From the NCBI GenBank assembly GCA_029934775.1, contig JAOZLO010000085.1, positions 1 through 9,281 on the forward strand: a DNA stretch of 9,281 nt, given 5' to 3'. The notes beneath the pieces were generated by a model. The model did not search any database and was not told where the DNA came from. It worked only from the letters and a program-made list of their open reading frames with translations. How positions within the stretch are numbered: the stretch's first letter is position 1; every line of letters starts with the position of its first letter. Both the position numbers and the translations under genes were made by a program. Of this stretch, positions 1-5,508 are shown one piece after another. The stretch is from Desulfocapsaceae bacterium. GTDB lineage: Bacteria > Desulfobacterota > Desulfobulbia > Desulfobulbales > Desulfocapsaceae.

Positions 1-692
1 ATGATACTCGGGGATTCACCGCCATGGGTGATGATTCCATGGATACGACCATCTGGCCGCAGATGTTGCCGAAATGCATTTATGCTGCCGTAGGCAAGGT
101 TAAGAGCATCCAGCGCATTGATACCCTGATCAGGCGCAAAGGAGGCATGAGCCGTGCGACCAAAAAATTCCACTTTAAACTTGGTTCTCCCCAGCATGCC
201 TTGTCCCGGAATATTTGTCGAGCTGGGATGAAACATCATGGCTGCATCCATCTTTTCAAAAACACCTGCTTCAGCTAATAAGGCTTTTCCACCGCCCCCC
301 TCTTCGGCAGGTGTACCCACCAGCACCAGGCCACCTGCCTTTTGTCTCAGAATGCGACGCAGGGTTATAGCCGCACCCAGGCTGGCAGCGGCAATGAGAT
401 TGTGGCCACAGCCATGACCAATTTCAGGTAATGCATCATATTCCGCAAGGATAGCGACCGTTGGCCGGGTTTGAGGGCATCCCGCAGGTCGAGCAAAGAA
501 TGATGTTTCGATATTGCCAACGTTCTTTTCTACTTCAAACCCGTTTTTTTCCAGGACGCTGCTTAAATAATTGCTTGCCTTAAATTCCTGGAAAGCAGTT
601 TCCGGGTTAGCCAGTAAGAAATCACTGACAGTAAATAAGTCGTCGGCTAGAGATTCAACTTCACGACCAATCTGGTCTTTAATCATATTCAT
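1..692 (-). CDS. M20-family amidohydrolase / peptidase, AbgB-like, C-terminus beyond window
   Basis: Partial gene: the first 230 residues are present and the frame runs off the left edge. M20 metallohydrolases cleave N-acyl or peptide bonds with a two-metal centre. The sequence shows the classical blocks in order: AEYDALPEIGHGCGHN at about residues 83-98 (metal ligands expected at Cys95 and His97), GTPAEEGGGGK at 126-136 (catalytic and ligand Glu130/Glu131), FHP at 154-156, and GRTAHAS at 178-184, the start of the lid/dimerisation domain. The EYDALP and PAEEGGGGK wording fits the aminoacylase-1-like-2 / AbgB branch (p-aminobenzoyl-glutamate or dipeptide hydrolases) better than DapE or ArgE. 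Full members are roughly 390-450 residues. The start at 692 (MNMIKD) has only a distant GGGA 14 nt upstream; an in-frame ATG lies two codons in (686). It follows the PLP-enzyme gene by 40 nt with no terminator, so the two are probably cotranscribed. The substrate cannot be told from sequence. Confidence 0.9.
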   Translation of the reverse strand, partial: MNMIKDQIGREVESLADDLFTVSDFLLANPETAFQEFKASNYLSSVLEKNGFEVEKNVGNIETSFFARPAGCPQTRPTVAILAEYDALPEIGHGCGHNLIAAASLGAAITLRRILRQKAGGLVLVGTPAEEGGGGKALLAEAGVFEKMDAAMMFHPSSTNIPGQGMLGRTKFKVEFFGRTAHASFAPDQGINALDALNLAYGSINAFRQHLRPDGRIHGIITHGGESPSI

Positions 693-732
693 ATTATATC
701 ATTTATTCCCTAAATTATTTCAATTCCCATTT

Positions 733-1779
733 TCAGGTTTGTTTTTTTAAAAGGTGTTCATTTTTAATCTGAGGAAAATCTGAATTATCCAGATATTTAA
801 AGTATTCGTCTAAATAGGGGATTGGACCATCTGGACAGATAAAAGCACAAACAATTTCTCCCTCTTCATTTCGTAATTCATCCAATGTACCCTCTTTCTT
901 TCTTTTGCCTAAATAATCCAATAGCCCAGACAGTGCGAAGCCTGAGCTTGGGCCAACAACGATGCCCTGTCTACTTAATTCCATACTTTTACGATAAGCA
1001 TCAGTGGTCAAAACATGTTGAACAGTATCGACATGTTTTTTCCAGTCAAACCCTATTAATTTGAGTAATACTTCGGTTCTTACTCCGGGAACATAACTCT
1101 TGGCCTCTCTCATAACGCCAACCACCTGGAGATCCTTTTTCTTGTTTTTTAAGTAGGTGGAATTACCAATAATTGTTCCCGTTGTTCCCAGTCCTGCGCA
1201 GAAGACACTTATTTTTCCCTCGGTTTGTTCCCAGATTTGTTTTGCGGTCCATTTTTGATGAGCCTTGGGGTTGTCTTCATTGTCATATTGTCCCGGGTTC
1301 AACCAGCCCTTTTTAAGGCCGAGTTCTTTTGCTTTATAAATCCCACTGGCTGGATCGGCCGGATCGGGGTCAGCCGGTTCTCGGTTGACAATCGGGCTTA
1401 TGCCAAAAAATAACAGCATCAAAAGTTTGTGCCAGGATATTTCGTCAGGAACAAAGGATTGAATTTTTTGGATTCCGAAAAGGCGTGCCACCACAGCAAT
1501 AGAGAAGACTGTATTTCCTGAAGAGTTCTCTATTATATTTTCTATGCCTTCCAGTTCCCCTCTTGCCGCTTTTTCAGCTATCATATTGTACCCGGGAACA
1601 GCCTTGACATTTCCCAGTGACGAAAAGGTCATTAATTTTGCAAAAATAGAGACCTTTTCGTGGGTGAACGGGTTTAAGCTTTCCGGAATTTCAACGAGTG
1701 GAAAGTTGGGATTCTTTTCAGGATTAAGAAAACTTTTTATTGAATTCTTCCCTTTATGAATATTAAGATTTTTTTCCAT
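733..1779 (-). CDS. PLP-dependent enzyme, cysteine synthase / CBS-like fold (type II), substrate unknown
   Basis: Encodes 348 residues. The frame is open up to a GTG at 1851, but the ATG at 1779 is preferred because AAGGGA (1787-1792) sits 7 nt upstream of it while the GTG has no SD. Motifs follow the cysteine synthase order: GNVKAVPGYNMI at 56-67, with Lys59 aligned to the Schiff-base lysine; SSGNT at 86-90, the substrate/PLP loop (TSGNTG in classical enzymes); GQYDNEDNPKAH at 163-174; the glycine-rich phosphate loop GLGTTGT at 196-202; and PSSG at 277-280 near the PLP ring nitrogen. The C-terminus (CPDGPIPYLDEYF) differs from true O-acetylserine sulfhydrylases. A short repetitive acidic/proline insert, ADPDPADPA, lies at 136-144. 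The protein therefore probably binds PLP and carries out a beta-replacement or beta-elimination type reaction, but changes around the SGNT loop argue against naming it CysK or CysM. It is the first gene of a likely two-gene operon with the M20 hydrolase. Confidence 0.85.
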   Translation of the reverse strand: MEKNLNIHKGKNSIKSFLNPEKNPNFPLVEIPESLNPFTHEKVSIFAKLMTFSSLGNVKAVPGYNMIAEKAARGELEGIENIIENSSGNTVFSIAVVARLFGIQKIQSFVPDEISWHKLLMLLFFGISPIVNREPADPDPADPASGIYKAKELGLKKGWLNPGQYDNEDNPKAHQKWTAKQIWEQTEGKISVFCAGLGTTGTIIGNSTYLKNKKKDLQVVGVMREAKSYVPGVRTEVLLKLIGFDWKKHVDTVQHVLTTDAYRKSMELSRQGIVVGPSSGFALSGLLDYLGKRKKEGTLDELRNEEGEIVCAFICPDGPIPYLDEYFKYLDNSDFPQIKNEHLLKKQT

Positions 1780-1863
1780 TTTAATATCCCTTTGATAAAG
1801 CACTTGTCCATGAATCAATTTTTGTTGCTCTGCAATACTCCAACCGGACACTACTGAATAAAA

Positions 1864-1892
1864 TTGTAAAAGCTACGTCCAGGAATGATAAC
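1864..1892 (+). promoter_or_regulatory. possible sigma-70-type promoter upstream of the moaD-like/AOR genes
   Basis: TTGTAA (1864-1869) is separated by 17 nt from GATAAC (1887-1892). Each hexamer matches the consensus at four of six positions and the spacing is ideal. It lies in the divergent intergenic region, about 145 nt ahead of the moaD-like start. The match is weak and this AT-rich stretch would yield such pairs by chance, so it is only a candidate. Confidence 0.22.
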
Positions 1893-2035
1893 ACTTTCTG
1901 TTTAAATTATGAAGGAGAAGTGATGTGATGGAGAAGAGAAGAAAAACAGTTGACTCCAAACCTGCCGTTCTGTAGTGTTTGGTGTGCTTTGGACTGTTTT
2001 GGCGGGAAAAATACTTCTGTATCGAATTGTCTCAT

Positions 2036-2266
2036 ATGGAAATAACTCTTACTCTTCATGGTATTTTGAGAGATTATATGCCTCACCAGGCCAGAGGCAA
2101 AACAACACTTACGCTGTCCAACAGGACAAACATTGAACAGATCATCAAGAGCTTGAATATTAAACAGTCTGTGTCGGTAGCGGTTGATGGGAGAGAGGTT
2201 GAGATCGACTACGTCCTGCAGGATGGTGATCATCTGCATATGTTTTGTATGATTGCAGGGGGTTAG
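2036..2266 (+). CDS. MoaD/ThiS-family sulfur-carrier protein
   Basis: Encodes 76 residues with the beta-grasp ubiquitin-like fold pattern of MoaD/ThiS: an N-terminal strand (MEITLTLHG), a helix region around IEQIIKSL, the strand pair SVAVDGREVEIDYVLQDGDHL, and the C-terminal Met-Ile-Ala-Gly-Gly tail. The free Gly-Gly end is the site that becomes a thiocarboxylate and donates sulfur. MoaD-type proteins supply the dithiolene sulfurs of molybdopterin; ThiS serves thiamine. The location 93 nt upstream of an AOR-family gene favours the pterin-cofactor role, and stand-alone MoaD-like genes beside AOR genes are a common arrangement. The frame is open further upstream (TTG 1979, GTG 1982), but family length and the hydrophobic first strand favour ATG 2036. 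No convincing SD precedes it, which is unusual for this window. It is likely cotranscribed with the AOR gene. Confidence 0.85.
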   Translation: MEITLTLHGILRDYMPHQARGKTTLTLSNRTNIEQIIKSLNIKQSVSVAVDGREVEIDYVLQDGDHLHMFCMIAGG

Positions 2267-2359
2267 GTAGGCCGTATCTATTCAGGTCAGCGTAAAAAAC
2301 CTGTATTGATCTCAGGATGCAGCATAACAGCCACAATCAATCATAGCGAGGAGCGTATA

Positions 2360-4303
2360 ATGATTAACGGATATAACGGAAAAATATTGCATCTCAATCT
2401 CACTACTGGTGAATTTTCGGTTGAAGAGCCTGCTGAACATTTTTACCGCAGATATTTGGGCGGTACAGCAATGAATATGCATTACATGCTGAAGGAAATG
2501 GCTGCTGGCGCCGACCCACTGGGCCCGGAAAACATACTCTGTCTGTCTGTGGGTGTAACCACGGGTGCGCCGATCTCCGGTCAGAGTCGGATGACGTCCA
2601 CCGCAAAAAGCCCACTTACCGGAGCCATCGGTGATGCCCAGAGTGGTGGTTTTTTTCCCGCTGAAATGAAATTTGCAGGGTTCGATGCCTTTATTATCAG
2701 AGGAAAATCGCCCAGACCAGTATATCTGTGGGTTCATGATGGTGAATATGAACTTCGTGACGCTGGTCATTTGTGGGGCAGGATTACTGGTGATGTTGAA
2801 GCTGACCTTCAAAAAGAGCTGGGTGACAAAAATATTGAGGTAGCTCAAATTGGCCCTGCCGGAGAGCAGGGGGTGCGTTATGCGGCCATTATCACTATGA
2901 GTAATCGAGCCAATGGTCGTACTGGTATGGGCGCTGTTATGGGGGCAAAAAACCTTAAGGCGGTAGTTGTGCGCGGCAAAGAGGGTAAGAAGAATTTCGC
3001 CCCGGCCGACAAACAGGCTGTTGTTAAACTGGCACAACACGGTGCCAGAATCTTCCCCGAATCTAATGTTGCCGGGATGCGTAAATACGGTACAGCCGGA
3101 TCTACCGGTGGCCAGCAGGCAGTAGGTGGGCTGCCCACCTATAACTTTAACAGCGGTGTATTTGACGAGTGGCAGAAAATCGATGGTACAACAATGTATG
3201 ATACTGTCTTGAAAGGCGTTAAAGAAGATAAGCAGGATCGGTATGGTGGTGACACCTGCTACGCCTGTACTGTGCGATGCAAGATGGTGGTGGAAATTAC
3301 TACAGGTCCATACAGGGTCGATCCCCGCTACGGCGGACCTGAATATGAGACAACGTCGGCTTTTGGGAATTACTGCGGTATCAGCGACCTTGCAGCCGTG
3401 TCGTATGCCAACCAGCTTTGCAATCAGTACGGAATGGACACTATCTCCTGTGGTGCGACTATTGCCTGGGCCATGGAAGCTTTTGCAAATGGCAGGATAA
3501 CCGTTGAAGACACTGGTGGCATAGAGTTGAATTTCGGCAACACTGACGCAATGATCAAAATGACTGAATTGATAGCTAAAGGGGAAGATTTTGGTAAAAT
3601 ATTGGGGATGGGATCGCAGGCAGCAGCGGAAGAGATTGGCCGCGGTACAGAAGAATATCTCACCACCAGTCACAGGATGGAAGCCCCGGCTCATCTACCC
3701 CAGTTGAAGAGCGGTCTGGGCCTTATCTATGCCGTCAACCCCTTTGGTGCAGACCATGAAAGCAGCGAGCACGACGGGGGCATTGAGGGTCGTAGAATCA
3801 GTGCCCCGGAACGGATGGCATCCCTCGGTTTTACTGAACCGATGGAACGACGCTCCTTGGGGCCGGATAAGGTGCGGTACGCTCGCGTTACCCAGTACCT
3901 TTTCAGTGCCATCAACAGTGCCTGTGTATGTGCATTCGTATATGGACCTTCCTGGCAGTTGTTTGGGCAGCAGGAGTTGTGTGATCTGATAAAAGGGGTT
4001 ACCGGCTGGGATATGACTGTAGATGAACTGTTGCTGGTGGGTGAGCGCAGCCTGAATATGCAACGTGCCTTCAATGCACGTGAAGGCATAGACAGAAAGC
4101 ATGACACCCTGCCTGAAAAAGTGTTTGCAAAAGCTCTTGAGGGTGGTAGAAGTGATGGCCTTTACGTTGACCGCAAACAGTTTGCAACTGCTCTGGAGGA
4201 ATACTATCGTCAGAACGATTGGGATGTAGAAACCGGTACTCCTGCACGTCACAAACTGAGTAAACTCGATCTGGCCTGGGTGGCTGATCTCTTAAAACTG
4301 TGA
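2360..4303 (+). CDS. aldehyde ferredoxin oxidoreductase (AOR) family protein, bis-pterin W/Mo enzyme
   Basis: Encodes 647 residues. ATG 2360 is chosen because GAGGAG (2348-2353) lies 6 nt upstream and MINGYNGKILHLNLTTGE is the standard AOR N-terminus; an in-frame start 18 codons upstream lacks both. AOR enzymes oxidise aldehydes (or reduce acids) at a tungsto- or molybdo-bispterin next to a [4Fe-4S] cluster, passing electrons to ferredoxin in the cytoplasm. The N-terminal domain carries the SGQSRMT, GGFFPAEMKFAGFDAF and GRTGMGAVMGAKNLKAV blocks. Cluster ligands are Cys300, Cys303 and Cys307 (CYACTVRC) plus Cys524. GGPEYET follows at about 326-331, and the first pterin motif reads NQYGMD at 355-360. 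The second motif, DxxGLC in Pyrococcus AOR, is NSACVC here (519-524): the Asp is Asn and the Gly is Cys522. No ferredoxin-like small subunit is adjacent. The family assignment is firm. The substrate and metal (W or Mo) are unknown, and the altered motif suggests it is not a textbook AOR. The MoaD-like gene upstream supports cofactor supply. Confidence 0.93.
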   Translation: MINGYNGKILHLNLTTGEFSVEEPAEHFYRRYLGGTAMNMHYMLKEMAAGADPLGPENILCLSVGVTTGAPISGQSRMTSTAKSPLTGAIGDAQSGGFFPAEMKFAGFDAFIIRGKSPRPVYLWVHDGEYELRDAGHLWGRITGDVEADLQKELGDKNIEVAQIGPAGEQGVRYAAIITMSNRANGRTGMGAVMGAKNLKAVVVRGKEGKKNFAPADKQAVVKLAQHGARIFPESNVAGMRKYGTAGSTGGQQAVGGLPTYNFNSGVFDEWQKIDGTTMYDTVLKGVKEDKQDRYGGDTCYACTVRCKMVVEITTGPYRVDPRYGGPEYETTSAFGNYCGISDLAAVSYANQLCNQYGMDTISCGATIAWAMEAFANGRITVEDTGGIELNFGNTDAMIKMTELIAKGEDFGKILGMGSQAAAEEIGRGTEEYLTTSHRMEAPAHLPQLKSGLGLIYAVNPFGADHESSEHDGGIEGRRISAPERMASLGFTEPMERRSLGPDKVRYARVTQYLFSAINSACVCAFVYGPSWQLFGQQELCDLIKGVTGWDMTVDELLLVGERSLNMQRAFNAREGIDRKHDTLPEKVFAKALEGGRSDGLYVDRKQFATALEEYYRQNDWDVETGTPARHKLSKLDLAWVADLLKL

Positions 4304-4358
4304 CATTAGGAGAGAGGTGCTATTCCTTTTGTCGGTATACCATATCAACTCCCGAGAC

Positions 4359-4365
4359 GGAGAAG
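4359..4365 (+). promoter_or_regulatory. displaced Shine-Dalgarno of the transporter gene
   Basis: GGAG (4359-4362, within ACGGAGAAG) lies just left of the palindromic element. In the reconstructed empty site, after deleting 4372-4518 (the element plus one AACT copy), GGAG would be followed by nine bases, AAGTTAACT, and then the transporter ATG. That is near-ideal spacing. In the present sequence 156 nt separate it from the ATG. The motif and distances are read directly from the sequence; the claim that it once served this gene is inference. Confidence 0.6.
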
Positions 4366-4367
4366 TT

Positions 4368-4371
4368 AACT
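4368..4371. repeat. left copy of 4-bp direct repeat AACT (putative target-site duplication)
   Basis: AACT immediately precedes the first base of the left terminal inverted repeat and is repeated exactly after the right terminus at 4515-4518. A 4-bp match can arise by chance (1 in 256). It gains weight because it sits exactly at both ends of the inverted repeat and because its removal restores a ribosome binding site. Confidence 0.55.
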
Positions 4372-4514
4372 AGTGCCCGTCCAGAAACGGTCTTTTTGCC
4401 CTAACCCTTCGTTGCAGGAAAAATTTTATCCTCGGAATATCACCTATATACCTGTGGTAAAATTTTTCCTGCGTCTCGATTTAGCACAAAAATTCTCGTT
4501 TCTGGATGAACACT
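4372..4514. mobile_element. 143-bp palindromic MITE-like element
   Basis: The element is symmetric about its centre, with two 57-nt arms around a 29-nt middle. Outer arms: AGTGCCCGTCCAGAAACG (4372-4389) against the inverted CGTTTCTGGATGAACACT (4497-4514), 15 of 18 matching. Innermost 15 nt of the arms: GCAGGAAAAATTTTA (4414-4428) against TAAAATTTTTCCTGC (4458-4472), a perfect match. The segments between are partly complementary, with a TTTTTG...CTAA block conserved after a one-base shift. The middle holds another imperfect stem, GGAATAT/ATATACC (4434-4440 and 4446-4452). There is no room for a transposase. Size, terminal inverted repeats, internal palindrome and flanking AACT repeats fit a non-autonomous element mobilised in trans. 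The parent insertion-sequence family is not recognised. As RNA the whole unit could form one long hairpin between the AOR and transporter genes and might attenuate read-through. Confidence 0.75.
4414..4472. repeat. perfect 15-bp inverted repeat in the core of the palindromic element
   Basis: GCAGGAAAAATTTTA and its exact reverse complement are separated by 29 nt. This is the strongest stem of the element. In plus-strand RNA the right arm ends in a U-run followed by CCUGC, so it does not look like a canonical intrinsic terminator, although the extended stem could still slow transcription or block nucleases. Confidence 0.85.
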
Positions 4515-4518
4515 AACT
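4515..4518. repeat. right copy of 4-bp direct repeat AACT (putative target-site duplication)
   Basis: AACT directly follows the right terminus CACT of the palindromic element and directly precedes the ATG of the transporter at 4519. It matches the copy at 4368-4371. Confidence 0.55.
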
Positions 4519-5478
4519 ATGATCTCTGTTTTCAGGAAAAACTGGTTCATGCTGCTTCTTGTCGTAACTACCGTACTGACAGTGTCGGATACGATAGGGA
4601 TCATCAGCGGACCAGGTCAATGGTTAAAGCATCATCATGCGCCTGAGATAATTGTTGCATCAATATTTTTCCTGTCCGGACTGGCCCTTAATATGCAACA
4701 GGTCCGAAAGGGTATAAGCGATGTAAAATCAACTGCAGTTGCGCTGATAATCTGCTTTCTTGCAGCACCTCTTCTTGCTGTTTTTTTCAGCATCTTTCCA
4801 ATGCAAGCCGGCCTTATTGTAGGTTTGTTTCTGGTAGCTGTGGCACCACCCACGCTCAGCAGCGGTGTGGTAATGACTGGTGTTGCCGGGGGAAATATGG
4901 CGCATGCACTCCTCACCACGACACTTGCGAACTGCATGGCTGTGGTGACTATTCCTTTTACCCTGGGATTACTGTTGAAATTTACCGGGAATCGGGTGGG
5001 GGTTGAACTTGATATTGCGCCTGTTATCGCTCAGGTTGCAACTCTTATTCTTCTGCCGTTACTGGCGGGGTTATTTACGGGAGCAAGGTTATGGAAATTT
5101 GCTCAAAAGATAAAGCCATATTCGTCAATCTTCAGCCAGTTGGGGGTTGTCATTGTTGTATGGATGGGGGTTGCCGAGGGACGTGAAACCATAGTGAGCA
5201 ACCTGGATGTACTTTTCCCTGTTATTTTGATGGTTTTTTCCTTTCATCTGATTCTCGTTGCTGTCGCTGTAATTATGACATATCTGGCTGGGCTGGGGCC
5301 GGGGAGAAAAGAGAGCGTCATTTTTATCGGTGGCCAAAAAACTCTGGCGCTTACAATTATACTGCAGGTATCTCTTTTTCCTCAATATGGCCTGGCCCTT
5401 ATTGTTTGTATCATGCATCACCTGATCCACCTTATAATGGATTCATTTCTTGTGCAGTTTTTTAAATCGAATCGTTGA
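4519..5478 (+). CDS. SBF-like membrane transporter (bile acid:sodium symporter superfamily)
   Basis: Encodes 319 residues, very hydrophobic, with about ten predicted membrane segments (roughly 9-29, 43-59, 71-93, 96-113, 126-153, 167-187, 204-219, 231-258, 265-287 and 289-314). FFLSGLALNM at 50-59, the helix-breaking APPTLSSG around 109-116 and GGQKTLALT at 271-279 match the SBF-like group (YfeH-type) of inner-membrane carriers related to sodium-coupled bile acid symporters. Substrates of bacterial members are mostly unknown; organic anions are the usual guess. ATG 4519 is the only start that includes the conserved KNWF: an in-frame TGA lies at 4507-4509 inside the preceding element. No SD lies at proper distance upstream because the palindromic element intervenes. 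An internal in-frame ATG at 4549 has an AGGAA 10-11 nt upstream and would give a product ten residues shorter. Placement after the AOR gene hints at transport of a related acid, which is unproven. Confidence 0.85.
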   Translation: MISVFRKNWFMLLLVVTTVLTVSDTIGIISGPGQWLKHHHAPEIIVASIFFLSGLALNMQQVRKGISDVKSTAVALIICFLAAPLLAVFFSIFPMQAGLIVGLFLVAVAPPTLSSGVVMTGVAGGNMAHALLTTTLANCMAVVTIPFTLGLLLKFTGNRVGVELDIAPVIAQVATLILLPLLAGLFTGARLWKFAQKIKPYSSIFSQLGVVIVVWMGVAEGRETIVSNLDVLFPVILMVFSFHLILVAVAVIMTYLAGLGPGRKESVIFIGGQKTLALTIILQVSLFPQYGLALIVCIMHHLIHLIMDSFLVQFFKSNR

Positions 5479-5508
5479 TGCTGGGTATTTTTGCGTGAAC
5501 CCTAAGCA
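5479..5508. terminator. weak hairpin between convergent transporter and modF-like genes
   Basis: TGCTGGGT (5479-5486) can pair with ACCC (5499-5502) and AGCA (5505-5508), with a two-base bulge and a loop containing ATTTTTGCG. It starts right after the transporter stop codon and covers the stop of the opposing gene, which is where a bidirectional terminator would sit. There is no U-tract after the stem on either strand, so confidence is low. Confidence 0.25.

Noticed and set aside
1780..1851. N-terminal extension of the PLP enzyme from GTG 1851 (24 extra residues)
   Set aside because: There is no SD at 1851, whereas AAGGGA sits 7 nt upstream of ATG 1779.
1876..1895. CGTCCAGGAATGATAACACT as a diverged second copy of the palindromic element's terminus
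   Set aside because: The similarity is limited to CGTCCAG and CACT in an arrangement unlike either arm, with no inverted partner nearby.
1907..2239. Minus-strand frame of 110 codons opposite the moaD-like gene
   Set aside because: The plus-strand frame has a clear MoaD/ThiS pattern ending in Gly-Gly. The minus-strand product shows nothing recognisable.
2312..3694. A 460-codon open frame on the minus strand opposite the AOR gene
   Set aside because: It lies entirely antisense to a strongly conserved AOR coding sequence, has no recognisable family motif, and its composition (many His, Ser, Thr, Cys) is typical of a shadow frame. Long stop-free antisense frames arise from the codon use of the real gene.
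3695..4252. A further minus-strand open frame of 185 codons opposite the 3' half of the AOR gene
   Set aside because: It is antisense to conserved AOR sequence, with no SD, no family resemblance and no neighbours in register.
4317..4373. An 18-codon frame from GTG 4317 (preceded by AGGAG) that ends in a TAG formed at the left edge of the palindromic element
   Set aside because: It is very short and not in frame with the transporter in the reconstructed empty site. It is most likely coincidental purine-rich sequence after the AOR stop.
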